Numbered from the stretch's first letter, positions 20,332-30,736 are shown. The stretch: DNA of 64,000 nt from Rivihabitans pingtungensis (GCF_003201855.1 NZ_QJKI01000001.1:186001-250000), one strand, 5' to 3'. Notes: generated from the letters alone by a model not told the origin. Numbers and translations: made by a program.

Positions 20332-21303
20332 ATGAACTGGACCGTGATTTTTGCCGTGCTCACCGTGCTCGGCCCGATCCTGATCGCCACCTCGGCGAAA
20401 AAACAAGCCGGCGACAAAGACCAGCCCATGGGCGTGCAAGCCGGCTACCTGGCCCTGGTGCTGGGCGGCTTTGGCCTGTTGGCCCAGTGGCTGAGCTTCT
20501 CGGCGGTGATGCTGGTGTTCGTGCTGGTGACCGGCGTGATCACCGCCGCCAACCGCTGGCTGCTGGCCCCGCGCCGCGATGGCGGCGCGCTGGAGCCGCA
20601 TTATGTGGAATACGCCAAGAGCTTTTTCCCCATCATGCTGGCCGTGTTCATGCTGCGCGCCTTTCTGGTCGAGCCGTTTCAAATCCCGTCCTCGTCCATG
20701 CGCCCCGGCCTGGTGGTGGGGGATTTCATCCTGGTCAACAAATTCGCCTACGGCGTGCGCACCCCGATCATCAACAATGTGCTGATCCCGGTCGGCCAAG
20801 TGCAGCACGGCGACGTGGTGGTGTTCAATTTTCCGCCTGACCCGAAAGTGAACTTCATCAAGCGCGTCATCGGCCTGCCTGGCGACACGGTGAGCTATCG
20901 CGACAAACAGCTGAGCATCAACGGCAAAGCCCTGCCGCTGCAAGAAGACGGCGCCTACAGCTATGTGGAAACCGGCAAAGGCGCCAGCATGGTGCAAACC
21001 CGCCGGCTGAAAGAGCAAACCCCGGACGGCCAGGGCTACCATGTGCTGCACGAAGACGGCAAACCCAGCGTGTTCACCCCCGCCGTGGCCGACTTCCCCG
21101 GCCGCGAGCACTGCCAGTACGACGAACGCGGCTTTACTTGCAAAGTCCCCGCTGGCCAGTACCTGATGCTGGGCGACAACCGCGACAACAGCCACGACGG
21201 CCGCTACTGGGGCTTTGTGGAAGACAAACTGCTGGTGGGCAAGGCGTTTATGGTGTGGATGAATCTGGGCGAATTCGGCCGCATTGGCCACCGGATTCAG
21301 TAA
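20332..21303 (+). CDS. lepB: signal peptidase I (LepB)
   Basis: Inner-membrane peptidase that removes signal peptides from exported proteins. It is 323 residues. N-terminal hydrophobic segments lie around residues 1-20, 40-75 and 97-117. The catalytic serine is in PSSSMRPGLVVGD and the catalytic lysine in FIKRVIGLPGD, with the box GDNRDNSHDGRYWGFV near the end. It has AAGGA before its ATG and follows lepA by 45 bases. Confidence 0.96.
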   Translation: MNWTVIFAVLTVLGPILIATSAKKQAGDKDQPMGVQAGYLALVLGGFGLLAQWLSFSAVMLVFVLVTGVITAANRWLLAPRRDGGALEPHYVEYAKSFFPIMLAVFMLRAFLVEPFQIPSSSMRPGLVVGDFILVNKFAYGVRTPIINNVLIPVGQVQHGDVVVFNFPPDPKVNFIKRVIGLPGDTVSYRDKQLSINGKALPLQEDGAYSYVETGKGASMVQTRRLKEQTPDGQGYHVLHEDGKPSVFTPAVADFPGREHCQYDERGFTCKVPAGQYLMLGDNRDNSHDGRYWGFVEDKLLVGKAFMVWMNLGEFGRIGHRIQ

Positions 21304-21371
21304 GCGCCGCGCAATCAGGCTAAGGCGCCGTCCCCTGTAGCGCGCCAAGCATCACAGAAACACGCATTGCA

Positions 21372-21440
21372 GAAAACCGGGGCCCGCTCTCCGCCCTGTA
21401 TGCGCGCAGTTGGCGCAAGTGCGGGGCGAACCCGGTTTTC
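21372..21440. other. stem-loop in the lepB-rnc intergenic region
   Basis: GAAAACCGGG (21372-21381) pairs with CCCGGTTTTC (21431-21440), and CCCGC (21383-21387) inside it with GCGGG (21421-21425). It lies in a 263-bp gap where many betaproteobacteria have a small DUF4845 gene; I see no such gene here. Confidence 0.45.
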
Positions 21441-21500
21441 GCGCAAACGCGGACAAACCGCGCCAACACGCCCATGTCCAGCTACAATACCCATTCTTGC

Positions 21501-21530
21501 CGCCGGCGGCGCAGCCCCCGGCGTTTTCCA
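21501..21530 (+). terminator. possible terminator before rnc
   Basis: CGCCGG (21501-21506) pairs with CCGGCG (21518-21523), followed by TTTT and, after three bases, seven more T. A TACAAT at 21483-21488 upstream could be a -10 box. Confidence 0.35.
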
Positions 21531-21566
21531 TTTTTTTGACTCGCACCGCTAAGGCAGACTCAGGCA

Positions 21567-22277
21567 GTGACTCATCCCCTCAACCTTGACCGGCTGTCGC
21601 GCCGGCTGGGCCATGCGTTTCGCCAACCGCAACTGCTGCGCCAGGCGCTGACCCACCGCAGCTACAGCGCCACCAATAACGAACGCTTTGAATTCATTGG
21701 CGACAGCATCCTGAACTACACCGTGGCGCGCATGCTCTACGACCGCTTCACCCAGCTCAGCGAAGGCGAACTGTCGCGGCTGCGCGCCAATCTGGTCAAC
21801 CAGAGCACGCTGGCCGATATCGCCCGCGAGCTGAGCATTGGCGACTGCCTGTTTCTGGGCGAAGGCGAGCTGAAAAGCGGCGGCCACGACCGCGCCTCGA
21901 TTCTGGCCGATGCGCTGGAAGCGCTGTTCGCCGCCGTCAGCTTTGACGCCGACTTCAACCAGGCCGAAGCCGTGGTGCGCCAGCTCTACCATTCGCGGAT
22001 CACCGCCATCGACCCGAACAAGCACGCCAAAGACGCCAAAACCCGCCTGCAGGAAGCCCTGCAAGCCAAGCGTTACAGCCTGCCGCGCTACACCATCCTC
22101 GACCAGACCGGCGAGGCCCACGAACAATCCTTCCGCGTCTGTTGCGACCTGGCCGAAATCGGCATTTGCACCCAGGGCCAGGGCGGCAGCCGCCGCGCCG
22201 CCGAGCAACAAGCCGCAGAACGCGCGCTGGAGGCGCTGGACGCCCAGGCCCGCCACAACGCCCCGCGAAAGAACTGA
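21567..22277 (+). CDS. rnc: ribonuclease III
   Basis: Double-strand-specific endonuclease that processes rRNA precursors and regulatory RNAs. It is 236 residues. The catalytic domain has the signature [14 protein letters not shown], and the metal-binding acidic residues recur in [12 protein letters not shown]-terminal double-stranded RNA-binding domain follows ([20 protein letters not shown]). It starts with GTG. It leads rnc-era-recO-pdxJ-acpS, a conserved cluster. Confidence 0.96.
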   Translation: MTHPLNLDRLSRRLGHAFRQPQLLRQALTHRSYSATNNERFEFIGDSILNYTVARMLYDRFTQLSEGELSRLRANLVNQSTLADIARELSIGDCLFLGEGELKSGGHDRASILADALEALFAAVSFDADFNQAEAVVRQLYHSRITAIDPNKHAKDAKTRLQEALQAKRYSLPRYTILDQTGEAHEQSFRVCCDLAEIGICTQGQGGSRRAAEQQAAERALEALDAQARHNAPRKN

Positions 22278-22281
22278 CACC

Positions 22282-23259
22282 ATGCAAGACCACGACCAAG
22301 ACCAAGAAGCTGGCGATGCCGGCCTGAGCCCCGAACAAATCGACGCCGCGCTGGCCGGCCTGGCGCCCAATGTGCCAGAAGACTACCGCTGCGGCTTTGT
22401 CGCCATTGTCGGCCGGCCGAATGTCGGCAAATCCACGCTGATGAACCACCTGATCGGCCAGAAGATCAGCATCACCTCGAAAAAAGCCCAGACCACCCGC
22501 CACCGCGTCACCGGCATTCAGACCACCGACAAGGCGCAGTATATTTTTGTCGATACCCCGGGCTTTCAAACCCGCCATCGCAATGCGCTGAACGAGGCGC
22601 TGAACCGCAGCGTCAAGGATTCGCTGTCCGATGTGGACTGCGTGCTGTTTGTGCTGGAAGCCGGCCGCCTGTCTGACGCCGACCGCGAGGTGATTGCCCT
22701 CTTGCCGGCGCACCGCCCGGTGATTCTGGTGGTGAACAAGGCCGACCGGCTGAAAGACAAAGCCGACATGGCCAATTTTCTGCTCAAGGCCAGCGCCGAA
22801 TTCAACTTTACCGAAATCGTCTCGGTCAGCGCCAAGCACGGCCACCGGCTGGACACCCTGCTGAAAGTGGTGGAGCCGCACCTGCCGCAAAGCGTGCCGC
22901 TCTACCCGGAAGACATGGTCACCGACAAGAACGAGCGCTTTCTGGCCGCCGAGCTGGTGCGGGAAAAACTGTTCCGCTACCTGGGCGAAGAACTGCCCTA
23001 TTCGATGAACGTGGAAATCGAAAAATTCGAGATCGAAGGCAATCTGCGCCGCATCTACGCCGCCGTACTGGTGGACAAGCCCGGCCAGAAAGCCATCCTG
23101 ATTGGCCGCGACGGCGAGCGCATGAAAAAAATCGCCACCGAAGCGCGCACCGATATGGAAAAACTGTTCGACAGCAAGGTGTTTCTGGAAGTCTGGGTCA
23201 AGGTCAAGAGCGGCTGGGCCGACGACGTGCGCTTCCTGAAGCAATTTAACCTGGACTGA
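22282..23259 (+). CDS. era: GTPase Era
   Basis: GTPase needed for 16S rRNA maturation and 30S assembly. G1 [10 protein letters not shown]3 DTPG and G4 NKAD are present, and a KH RNA-binding domain follows ([17 protein letters not shown]). It is 325 residues, about 24 longer than the E. coli form because of an acidic N-terminal extension ([19 protein letters not shown]). It starts 4 bases after rnc; the reading frame is open far upstream inside rnc, but this ATG gives the best fit. Confidence 0.95.
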   Translation: MQDHDQDQEAGDAGLSPEQIDAALAGLAPNVPEDYRCGFVAIVGRPNVGKSTLMNHLIGQKISITSKKAQTTRHRVTGIQTTDKAQYIFVDTPGFQTRHRNALNEALNRSVKDSLSDVDCVLFVLEAGRLSDADREVIALLPAHRPVILVVNKADRLKDKADMANFLLKASAEFNFTEIVSVSAKHGHRLDTLLKVVEPHLPQSVPLYPEDMVTDKNERFLAAELVREKLFRYLGEELPYSMNVEIEKFEIEGNLRRIYAAVLVDKPGQKAILIGRDGERMKKIATEARTDMEKLFDSKVFLEVWVKVKSGWADDVRFLKQFNLD

Positions 23260-23272
23260 GCGCCAAACCGCC

Positions 23273-24031
23273 ATGTCCCAGCCTGGCAAGGTGGACCACC
23301 AGCCGGCCTTTGTGCTGCACAGCGTGCCGTACAAAGAAACCAGCCTGATTGTCGAACTGTTCACCCGCGACCACGGCCGGGTGTCGGTGGTGGCGCGCGG
23401 CGCCCGGCGCCCGCGCGCCGCGCTGCGCGGCCTGCTGCTGCCGTTTCAGCCCTTAAAAGTAGGCTGGTTTGGCAAAACCGAGCTCAAAACCCTGGCCCAC
23501 GCCGACTGGCAAGGCGCCCTGCCGCAGCTGGGCGGCGTGCCCCTGCTGGCCGGGCTATATCTGAATGAGCTGCTGCTGCGGCTGACCGCCCGCGAAGACC
23601 CGCACAGCGAACTGTTTGCCGACTACGCCCGCGCCATCCGCGCGCTGGGCCCGCGCGACGGCCAGGGCGAGCCGCTCAGCGCCCAGCTGCGCCGCTTTGA
23701 GCTGCGCCTGCTGGCCGAGCTGGGCTACGCGCCCGACCTGCGCTGCACCCAGGACGGCGCGCCGCTGGACGCCGAATGTCGCTATCATTGCCAGTTGCCG
23801 GCCGGCGTCAGCGCCCACGCGGACGGCGAGTATTCCGGCGCGGCGCTGCTGGCCTTGGCCGAGGGGGATTTTTCCACCCCGGCCGCCTTGCGCGCCGCGC
23901 GCACGCTCACCCGCCAGTGGCTGGACCACTGCCTGGGCGAGCCGCCGCTGGCCACCCGCGCGCTGATGGCGCAACTGGCCGAGCTGGGCGCGCGCGCCAA
24001 CCCGCCGCCAGGCGAGGGCGAACAGCGCTAA
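23273..24031 (+). CDS. recO: DNA repair protein RecO
   Basis: Loads RecA onto SSB-coated single strands with RecR. It is 252 residues. The OB-fold start contains [24 protein letters not shown], and the helical part follows. Family identity is supported by the conserved start and by its position between era and pdxJ. The zinc-finger cysteines of some RecO proteins are reduced here to two visible cysteines (RCT and ECRYHC). Confidence 0.92.
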   Translation: MSQPGKVDHQPAFVLHSVPYKETSLIVELFTRDHGRVSVVARGARRPRAALRGLLLPFQPLKVGWFGKTELKTLAHADWQGALPQLGGVPLLAGLYLNELLLRLTAREDPHSELFADYARAIRALGPRDGQGEPLSAQLRRFELRLLAELGYAPDLRCTQDGAPLDAECRYHCQLPAGVSAHADGEYSGAALLALAEGDFSTPAALRAARTLTRQWLDHCLGEPPLATRALMAQLAELGARANPPPGEGEQR

Positions 24032-24086
24032 ATCAGCCATATTACGGGCGGCCCACCACCGCCCACACCCCACCGTGGAGGACATC

Positions 24087-24818
24087 ATGATTCTGTTGGG
24101 CGTCAATATCGACCACGTCGCCACCCTGCGCAATGCCCGTGGCGTCAACTACCCCAGCCCGCTGGAAGCCGCCCTGGTGGCGGAAACCGCCGGCGCCGAC
24201 CTGATCACCCTGCATCTGCGCGAAGACCGCCGCCACATCAAGGACGAAGACGTGCGCCTGATGCGCCGCGCGCTGAAAACCCGCATGAACCTGGAAATGG
24301 CGCTCACCCCGGAAATGCTCGACCACGCCCTGGCCATCCGCCCGGACGACGTCTGCCTGGTGCCAGAAAAGCGCGAAGAGCTGACCACCGAAGGCGGCCT
24401 GGACGTCGAGCGCTATTTTGACCAGGTGCGCGACTACACCCGCCAGCTCAGCGCCGCCGGCATTCGCGTGTCGCTGTTTATCGACCCGACGGAAACCTCG
24501 CTCAGCGCCGCCGTGGAAGCCGGCGCCCCCGTGGTGGAGCTGCACACCGGCCGTTACGCCGACGCCATCGGCCAGGCCGCCCGGCAAAGCGAGCTGGCGC
24601 GCATCCGCGACGCGGCGGAAATCGGCGTGTACAAGGGCCTGGTGGTCAACGCCGGCCACGGCCTGAACTACCACAATGTGCAGCCGGTGGCGGCCATTGC
24701 CGAAATCCGCGAGCTGAACATCGGCCACGCCATCGTCGCCCAGGCGCTGTTCACCGGCTTTGACCGCGCTGTGCGCGATATGAAGGCGCTGATGGTCGAA
24801 GCGCGCCGCGCGGCATGA
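24087..24818 (+). CDS. pdxJ: pyridoxine 5'-phosphate synthase
   Basis: Closes the pyridine ring of vitamin B6 from 1-deoxy-D-xylulose 5-phosphate and 3-amino-2-oxopropyl phosphate. It is 243 residues, beginning [19 protein letters not shown]. It carries [15 protein letters not shown], the catalytic glutamate region around [11 protein letters not shown], and [13 protein letters not shown] for phosphate binding. GGAGG lies five bases before the chosen ATG; the ATG four codons earlier is less likely. It overlaps acpS by four bases. Confidence 0.97.
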   Translation: MILLGVNIDHVATLRNARGVNYPSPLEAALVAETAGADLITLHLREDRRHIKDEDVRLMRRALKTRMNLEMALTPEMLDHALAIRPDDVCLVPEKREELTTEGGLDVERYFDQVRDYTRQLSAAGIRVSLFIDPTETSLSAAVEAGAPVVELHTGRYADAIGQAARQSELARIRDAAEIGVYKGLVVNAGHGLNYHNVQPVAAIAEIRELNIGHAIVAQALFTGFDRAVRDMKALMVEARRAA

Positions 24819-25204
24819 TTCTGGGCATCGGCACCGACCTGGTGGACATCGCCCGCATGCGCGCGGCGCTGGACCGCCACGGCGAGCGCTTTGCCCGCCG
24901 CATCCTGTCGCCGGCCGAATGGCCGGACTGGGAATCCAGCAAGGAGCCCGCCCGGCTGCTGGCCAAGCGCTTTGCCGCCAAAGAAGCCTTCGCCAAAGCC
25001 AGCGGCCAGGGCCTGCGCGCGCCGGTAACGCTGGGCGCGCTGGCGGTCACCCACGATGCGCTGGGCCGGCCGGGCTGGGCGTTTGCCGATGAGCTGGCCC
25101 AATGGCTGACGGCGCGCGGCGTGCAGCGCTGCCACCTGAGCATCAGCGACGAGCGCGCGCAATGCCTGGCCTTTGTGGTGCTGGAGGGCGGACAGATCGA
25201 CTGA
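24815..25204 (+). CDS. acpS: holo-[acyl-carrier-protein] synthase
   Basis: Transfers the 4'-phosphopantetheine group from coenzyme A to acyl carrier protein. It is 129 residues and begins [15 protein letters not shown] with the metal-binding aspartate. The second signature [15 protein letters not shown] carries the catalytic glutamate and lysine. Its ATG overlaps the pdxJ stop. It is the last gene of the cluster. Confidence 0.96.
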   Translation: MILGIGTDLVDIARMRAALDRHGERFARRILSPAEWPDWESSKEPARLLAKRFAAKEAFAKASGQGLRAPVTLGALAVTHDALGRPGWAFADELAQWLTARGVQRCHLSISDERAQCLAFVVLEGGQID

Positions 25205-25448
25205 GCCTTGCTGCTCAGACGGCGCGCAGCACCGTCAAGCAGCGGGAACGAGGGCACAAGCTCGCCACGGCCCACCAAACAGCAAGGTGGGCCATGCCCG
25301 GAATTTGCCGGTATACCCTCATTCAGGCCATGGCTTAAGCCGGCAAAAAATGCTAGGGTAATGTGCTGCTGCGCCTGTTGTTCCGGCGACCGGCAGACCG
25401 ATCCGCATCCTGATGCACCCGAAGCAACCCAAAGCCTTGACCACACCC

Positions 25449-27104
25449 ATGACCCAGCCCCGGCACTACGACCTGAACCATACTTCCATCTGGGCCAAAC
25501 TGCACCAACACCAGCGCGCCACCCGGCATATGCATATGCGCGAGCTGTTTGCCGCCGACCCGCAGCGTTTTCAGCGCTTTTCGCTCAGCCTGGGCCCGCT
25601 GCTGATGGATTACTCCAAACACCGCATCACCGAGCGCACGCTGGAGCTGCTGTTCGAGCTGGCCGACGCCGCCCACCTGAAAGACTGGCGTCAGCGCATG
25701 CGCGCGGGCGAGGCGATCAATGTCAGCGAAAAACGCGCGGTGCTGCACATGGCCTTGCGCGGCCAGGCTGGCGATGATTTTCAGGTGGACGGCCAGCCGG
25801 TGATGGCGCAGGTGCTGGCGGTGCGCGCGCGCATGGCGGCGTTTGCCGAGCAGGTGCGCTCGGGCGCCTGGCTGGGCTTTGACGGCCGGCCGATTCGCGC
25901 CGTGGTCAATCTGGGCATTGGCGGCTCGGACCTGGGGCCCTTGCTGGCCTGCCGCGCGCTGCGCCCCTATGCGGCGGCGCAGCTGGACATGCGCTTTGTC
26001 GCCAATCTGGACGGCCAACACCTGGCGCAGGCGCTGGAAGGGCTGGAGCCGGCGACAACCTTGTTTATTGTCGCCTCCAAATCGTTCACCACGCCAGAAA
26101 CGCTGATGAACGCCGAAGCGGCGCGCGCCTGGCTGCTGGCCGCCGCGCCGGCCGAGGCAGTGGCGCGGCACTTTGTGGCGATTTCCAGCCAGACCGAGCG
26201 TGTGCGCGCCTTTGGCATCGACCCGGCCAATATGTTTGAATTTTGGGATTGGGTGGGCGGCCGTTATTCGGTGTGGTCGGCGATTGGCCTGTCGGTGATG
26301 CTGTCCATCGGCCCGGCGGCGTTTGAAGATTTTCTGGCTGGCGCGCGGCGCATGGATGCGCATTTTCTCGAAGCGCCATTCGCGCAGAACATCCCGGTGA
26401 TTCTTGCCCTGCTGGGCGTGTGGTACAACACCTTTTACCGCGCCCACACCCACGCCATCATGCCCTACGACCAAGGCCTGGCGCGGCTGCCGGCGTATTT
26501 GCAGCAACTGGACATGGAGTCCAACGGCAAGCGGGTGGGGCGCTATGGCGAAACGCTGGACTTTGACACCGGCCCGGTGATCTGGGGCGAGGTGGGCGTG
26601 AACAGCCAGCATGCGTTTTTTCAGCTGCTGCATCAGGGCACCCGGCTGGTGCCATGTGATTTTATTGTGCCGATGCGCAGCCATTATCCGCTGGACCGCC
26701 ACCACGAAGCGCTGGTGGCCAACTGCTTTGCCCAGACCGAGGCGCTGATGCGCGGCAAAACCGAAGCCGAGGTGCTGGGCGAGTTGGCCGGGCTGGACGG
26801 CGACACACTGGACATGCTGCTGCCGCAAAAGCTGTTCCCCGGCAACCAGCCGTCCACCACGCTGGCGCTGGACGCCATCACCCCGCACACCCTGGGCATG
26901 CTGCTGGCCATGTACGAACACAAGGTGTTTGTGCAAGGGGTGATCTGGGGGATTAATTCGTTTGACCAATGGGGCGTGGAATACGGCAAGCAACTGGCCC
27001 GGCAAATCCAGCCCGAGCTGGCCGACGCCAGCGCCGCGCTGGCGCACGACGCCTCGACCAACGCCCTGATTGCCCACTATCGCGCCAGAAAGGCCCAGTC
27101 ATGA
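25449..27104 (+). CDS. pgi: glucose-6-phosphate isomerase
   Basis: Interconverts glucose 6-phosphate and fructose 6-phosphate. It is 551 residues from MTQPRHYDLN, which aligns with the usual start; an ATG 12 codons earlier is open, and neither has a strong ribosome site. Signatures are NLGIGGSDLGP, the SIS-domain stretch VASKSFTTPETL, GGRYSVWSAIGLSV and GINSFDQWGVEYGK. Upstream (25304-25311 with 25340-25347) is an 8-bp inverted repeat, TTTGCCGG, of unknown role. It overlaps pncC by four bases. Confidence 0.96.
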   Translation: MTQPRHYDLNHTSIWAKLHQHQRATRHMHMRELFAADPQRFQRFSLSLGPLLMDYSKHRITERTLELLFELADAAHLKDWRQRMRAGEAINVSEKRAVLHMALRGQAGDDFQVDGQPVMAQVLAVRARMAAFAEQVRSGAWLGFDGRPIRAVVNLGIGGSDLGPLLACRALRPYAAAQLDMRFVANLDGQHLAQALEGLEPATTLFIVASKSFTTPETLMNAEAARAWLLAAAPAEAVARHFVAISSQTERVRAFGIDPANMFEFWDWVGGRYSVWSAIGLSVMLSIGPAAFEDFLAGARRMDAHFLEAPFAQNIPVILALLGVWYNTFYRAHTHAIMPYDQGLARLPAYLQQLDMESNGKRVGRYGETLDFDTGPVIWGEVGVNSQHAFFQLLHQGTRLVPCDFIVPMRSHYPLDRHHEALVANCFAQTEALMRGKTEAEVLGELAGLDGDTLDMLLPQKLFPGNQPSTTLALDAITPHTLGMLLAMYEHKVFVQGVIWGINSFDQWGVEYGKQLARQIQPELADASAALAHDASTNALIAHYRARKAQS

Positions 27105-27598
27105 CCGACACCCACACCCTGGCCGCCCAATTGGGCGAAGCGCTGCGCCAGCGCGGCCAGCGCATCGCCACCGCCGAATCCTGCACTGGCGGGCTGATTG
27201 CCGGCGCGCTCACCGCCATTGCCGGCAGCTCGGACTGGTTTGGCTTTGGCTGGGTCAGCTACGCCAACGAAGCCAAGCAGCAAATGCTGGACGTGCGCGC
27301 CGAAACGCTGATGGCGCATGGCGCGGTCAGCGGGCAAACCGTGCGGGAAATGGCCGAGGGCGCGCGCCGGCACAGCGGCGCCGACTGGGCCATCGCCGTC
27401 AGCGGCATTGCCGGCCCGGGCGGCGGCAGCCGCGACAAGCCAGTGGGCCTGGTGTGGTTTGGTCTGGCCGGCCCGGATGGGGTGAAGGCTTTTTCCGAGG
27501 TGTTTGCCGGCGACCGCGACGCCGTGCGCCAGCACACGGTGAACACCGCACTGACGCAACTGCTAGCGCGGGTCAACGCCAGCACCTTGATCGCCTGA
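27101..27598 (+). CDS. pncC: nicotinamide-nucleotide amidohydrolase PncC (CinA C-terminal type)
   Basis: Deamidates nicotinamide mononucleotide in NAD recycling. It is a 165-residue stand-alone CinA-C domain with the signature AESCTGGLIAGALTAIAGSS and AVSGIAGPGGGSRDKPVG. The start ATG overlaps the pgi stop (ATGA), suggesting cotranscription; a longer frame runs back into pgi and is not supported. Confidence 0.93.
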   Translation: MTDTHTLAAQLGEALRQRGQRIATAESCTGGLIAGALTAIAGSSDWFGFGWVSYANEAKQQMLDVRAETLMAHGAVSGQTVREMAEGARRHSGADWAIAVSGIAGPGGGSRDKPVGLVWFGLAGPDGVKAFSEVFAGDRDAVRQHTVNTALTQLLARVNASTLIA

Positions 27599-27656
27599 CC
27601 TGCCCTGCTACAATGCCGGCCTGATTGGACTGCTGCCCAATGGGCCGGTGTTAACA

Positions 27657-27872
27657 ATGTATATCATCTGGATTGGCTGGTTGTATGTGGTGCTGATGTT
27701 TGCGCTGGGCCAGCGCACACTGCCGATGACGATATTCGTCCTGATTCTGTTCGGCGCACTTCCAACGTGGCTGCTGCTGTTTGTCGTGCGTCGTCGGCAG
27801 GCGATGAAGGCCAATGGCGACATTGCCCCGCGCAAGCCGCGCCGCCCGCGCGGCGGCCAGTCCGAGGACTGA
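27657..27872 (+). CDS. small two-helix membrane protein of unknown function
   Basis: A 71-residue protein with hydrophobic segments at about residues 1-18 and 24-44, then a basic cytoplasmic tail (RRRQAMKANGD and PRKPRRPRGG). The ATG at 27657 is preferred; a GTG three codons upstream is possible. It lies between pncC and the rpsB promoter. I do not recognise a family. Coding character is supported by the clean hydrophobic-then-basic layout and GC-rich third positions. Confidence 0.6.
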   Translation: MYIIWIGWLYVVLMFALGQRTLPMTIFVLILFGALPTWLLLFVVRRRQAMKANGDIAPRKPRRPRGGQSED

Positions 27873-27892
27873 GCGCTTGCCCACACAGGCTA

Positions 27893-27922
27893 TTGAGCAA
27901 TTTTGCCATTCCGTGCTAAACT
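27893..27922 (+). promoter_or_regulatory. candidate rpsB promoter
   Basis: TTGAGC (27893-27898), an 18-base spacer and TAAACT (27917-27922). A nearby TATAAG (27923-27928) is an alternative -10 box. Confidence 0.5.
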
Positions 27923-27987
27923 TATAAGTTATCTGACCCACCAAAATTGGTAGGCGGGTAAACATTTAAAATCCTCACATTCGCGCC

Positions 27988-28042
27988 AAAGGGTGTCCCG
28001 CTTCGACCGGGATTCTGTGCGTGAATGGCGGTCTAACCCTTT
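27988..28042 (+). promoter_or_regulatory. structured rpsB mRNA leader (probable S2 autoregulation site)
   Basis: AAAGGGT (27988-27994) pairs with ACCCTTT (28036-28042), just before the ribosome site TTAGGAG; TCCCG (27996-28000) pairs with CGGGA (28008-28012) inside. In other proteobacteria ribosomal protein S2 represses rpsB-tsf through a leader structure placed like this. Recognition by S2 here is inferred. Confidence 0.6.
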
Positions 28043-28052
28043 AGGAGTTTTC

Positions 28053-28793
28053 ATGACCACTGCAGTCACCATGCGTCAAATGCTGGAAGCCGGCGTTCAC
28101 TTCGGCCACCAAACCCGTTTCTGGAACCCGAAGATGAATCAATACATCTTCGGCAGCCGCAACAAGATCCACATCATCAACCTGGAAAAGACCCTGCCGC
28201 TGTTCCTGGAAGCCCAGACCTACATCCGTCGTCTGGCCGCCAACAAGGGCACCGTGCTGTTCGTCGGCACCAAGCGTCAGGCTCGTGAAATCGTGCGCGA
28301 AGAAGCTTCCCGCGCTGGCGTGCCGTTTGTTGACCACCGCTGGCTGGGTGGCATGCTGACCAACTACAAGACGGTCAAGCAATCCATCAAGCGCCTGGAA
28401 GACAAAATGGCTCTGCTGGCCAGCGGCGAAGAAAGCGGCTACTCCAAGAAAGAACTGCTGGACCTGCAACGCGAAGTGGAAAAGCTCGAGCGTTCGCTGG
28501 GCGGCATCAAGGACATGAAGGGTCTGCCGGACGCCATCTTCGTGATCGACACCGGCTACCAAAAGGGCGCCGTGGTGGAAGCCAAGAAGCTGGGCATCCC
28601 GGTCATCGGCGTGGTGGACACCAACAACTCGCCGGAAGGCATCGACTACGTCATCCCGGGTAACGATGACTCCAGCCGCGCGATCCGTCTGTACGCCCGT
28701 GGCATCGCCGACGCCGTGCTGGAAGGCCGTGCTCAGGCTATCCAGGAAATCGTCGCTGCCGCCGCAGCTGCCGAGCCGGTTGCCGCTGAGTAA
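28053..28793 (+). CDS. rpsB: 30S ribosomal protein S2
   Basis: Ribosomal small-subunit protein, 246 residues, starting [28 protein letters not shown]. It carries the family stretch [19 protein letters not shown] and ends in an alanine-rich tail. TTAGGAG lies upstream of the chosen ATG; 20 extra upstream codons are open but would cover the leader structure. A terminator lies between it and tsf, so partial readthrough is expected. Confidence 0.98.
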   Translation: MTTAVTMRQMLEAGVHFGHQTRFWNPKMNQYIFGSRNKIHIINLEKTLPLFLEAQTYIRRLAANKGTVLFVGTKRQAREIVREEASRAGVPFVDHRWLGGMLTNYKTVKQSIKRLEDKMALLASGEESGYSKKELLDLQREVEKLERSLGGIKDMKGLPDAIFVIDTGYQKGAVVEAKKLGIPVIGVVDTNNSPEGIDYVIPGNDDSSRAIRLYARGIADAVLEGRAQAIQEIVAAAAAAEPVAAE

Positions 28794-28811
28794 TTCTCGA
28801 CGGCCTGACCG

Positions 28812-28835
28812 AAAAGGGGGCGCAAGCCCCCTTTT
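28812..28835 (+). terminator. terminator/attenuator between rpsB and tsf
   Basis: AAAAGGGGGC (28812-28821), loop GCAA, GCCCCC and TTTTT (28826-28836). Confidence 0.88.
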
Positions 28836-28910
28836 TCAAATCCATGCTATAGATTGTCATCGGGTCGCCTCATACTCGGCGCGTCCCGTTCAAGCACTTA
28901 GGAGCGAAAC

Positions 28911-29798
28911 ATGGCGGAAATTACCGCAAAGATGGTGGCTGACCTGCGCGCGGCCACTGGCCTGGGCATGATGGAATGCAAAAAAGCCCTGGTGGAAACC
29001 GAAGGCGACGTGAAGGCTGCTGAAGAGCTGCTGCGCATCAAGTCCGGCGCCAAGGCCTCCAAGCTGGCTGGCCGCACCGCCGCTGAAGGCGTGGTGGCTC
29101 AGTTCATCTCCGCCGACGGCAAAGTGGGCGCCCTGGTTGAAGTCAACTGCGAAACCGACTTCGTAGGCAAGGACGAAGGCTTTGTGGCCTTCGCCAAGGC
29201 TGTTGCTCAAGCCGTGGTGACCGGCAACCCGGCCGACGTCGAAGCCCTGGCCGCCGTGGCCACCGCTGAAGGTCCGACCGTGGAAGAAACCCGCAAGGCG
29301 CTGATCGCCAAGCTGGGCGAAAACATGTCCGTGCGTCGTTTCGTGCGTTACGAAACCGCTGGCAAAGTGGCCGCTTACCTGCACGGCGCCAAGATCGGCG
29401 TGCTGGTTGACCTGGCTGGCGGCGAAGAGCAAGTGGGCAAGGACGTGGCCATGCACATCGCCGCTTCCAAGCCGATCTGCGTTTCCAAAGAGCAAGTGCC
29501 GGCCGAAAACCTGGAAACCGAACGCCGCATCTACACCGAGCAAGCTGCCCAGTCCGGCAAGCCGGCTGACATCGTCGCCAAGATGGTGGAAGGCCGCATC
29601 AACAAATACCTGGCTGAAGTCACCCTGCTGGGTCAGCAGTTCGTCAAGAACCCGGACATCACCGTGGAAAAGCTGCTGAAAGACAACCAAGCCGCTGTCA
29701 ACGCTTTCACCATGTTCGTGGTGGGCGAAGGCATCGAGAAGAAAGTGGAAGACTACGCCGCTGAAGTGGCTGCCGCTGCTGCCGCCATCAAGGGCTGA
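28911..29798 (+). CDS. tsf: elongation factor Ts
   Basis: Nucleotide exchange factor that recycles EF-Tu. It is 295 residues. The N-terminal UBA-like domain with [14 protein letters not shown] is followed by the core around [15 protein letters not shown]. Codon choice is strongly biased, as expected of a highly expressed gene. TAGGAG precedes the ATG. It lies in the order rpsB-tsf-pyrH-frr. Confidence 0.98.
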   Translation: MAEITAKMVADLRAATGLGMMECKKALVETEGDVKAAEELLRIKSGAKASKLAGRTAAEGVVAQFISADGKVGALVEVNCETDFVGKDEGFVAFAKAVAQAVVTGNPADVEALAAVATAEGPTVEETRKALIAKLGENMSVRRFVRYETAGKVAAYLHGAKIGVLVDLAGGEEQVGKDVAMHIAASKPICVSKEQVPAENLETERRIYTEQAAQSGKPADIVAKMVEGRINKYLAEVTLLGQQFVKNPDITVEKLLKDNQAAVNAFTMFVVGEGIEKKVEDYAAEVAAAAAAIKG

Positions 29799-29821
29799 GC
29801 GGAGTTCTTCTCCTGAACAGG

Positions 29822-29880
29822 AAAGCACCCTGGCGCAGGGTTGCCGGCATCCGCCGGCCGCCCCAAGCGGGTGCTTTTTT
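29822..29880 (+). terminator. terminator after tsf
   Basis: AAAGCACCC (29822-29830) pairs with GGGTGCTTT (29869-29877), followed by TTT, with an inner GCCGGC/GCCGGC hairpin. A weaker hairpin followed by T lies at 29911-29934. Confidence 0.8.
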
Positions 29881-30010
29881 GCAACTGTGCCCCGCGCACA
29901 GTGGGTTTGGCCGGCGAGATTGCCGGAATTTTTTGCCATGGGCGCAGTCTCCCCGGCCAAGCCAGATTGAATACAGATTGAATCACCCAGAATATCCAGA
30001 AGGAAGCGCC

Positions 30011-30736
30011 ATGAGCCAGACCCCGACCCCGATGTATCGACGCATTCTTGTCAAACTGTCCGGTGAGGCCCTGATGGGCGAAGACAGCTACGGCATCAAC
30101 CGTAAAGTGATCGAACAAATCGTCGGCGAAATCAAGCAAGTGGCCGAGCTGGGCGTGCAAATCGGCGTGGTGATTGGCGGCGGCAATATCTTCCGCGGCA
30201 TCGCCCCGGCCGCCTCCGGCATGGACCGCGCCACCGCCGACTATATGGGCATGCTGGCCACGGTGATGAACGCCCTGGCGCTGAAAGACGCCATGAGCAA
30301 GGCCGGCCTGGTGGCGCGCGTGCAATCGGCGCTGGCCATGCAGCAGGTGGCCGAGCCCTATGTGCGCGGCAAGGCCATGCAATACCTGGAAGAAGGTAAA
30401 ATCGTGATTTTTGGCGCAGGCACCGGCAACCCCTTCTTCACCACCGACACCGCCGCTGCGCTGCGCGGCATCGAAATGGGCGCCGACGTGATGCTCAAGG
30501 CCACCAAGGTGGACGGCGTGTACACCGACGATCCCAAGAAAAACCCGGACGCCGTGCGCTACCAGAGCCTGACCTTTGACGAGGCGATTGCCCGCAATCT
30601 GAAGGTGATGGACGCCACCGCCTTTGCCCTGTGCCGTGACCAGCAGTTTGACCTGAAAGTGTTCAGCATCTTCAAACAAGGCGCGCTCAAGCGCGTGGTG
30701 CTTGGCGAAGACGAGGGCACTCTCGTACACTGCTGA
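30011..30736 (+). CDS. pyrH: UMP kinase
   Basis: Hexameric kinase that makes UDP from UMP in pyrimidine synthesis. It is 241 residues from [21 protein letters not shown], with GGGNIFRG for phosphate binding, [18 protein letters not shown], and [28 protein letters not shown] precedes the ATG. A longer frame upstream would cover the intergenic terminators and is rejected. Confidence 0.97.
   Translation: MSQTPTPMYRRILVKLSGEALMGEDSYGINRKVIEQIVGEIKQVAELGVQIGVVIGGGNIFRGIAPAASGMDRATADYMGMLATVMNALALKDAMSKAGLVARVQSALAMQQVAEPYVRGKAMQYLEEGKIVIFGAGTGNPFFTTDTAAALRGIEMGADVMLKATKVDGVYTDDPKKNPDAVRYQSLTFDEAIARNLKVMDATAFALCRDQQFDLKVFSIFKQGALKRVVLGEDEGTLVHC

Noticed and set aside
18478..21348. A 956-codon open frame on the minus strand across lepA and lepB
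   Set aside because: It is the antisense shadow of two well-supported genes in GC-rich DNA; it is His/Gln/Val-rich without domain character.
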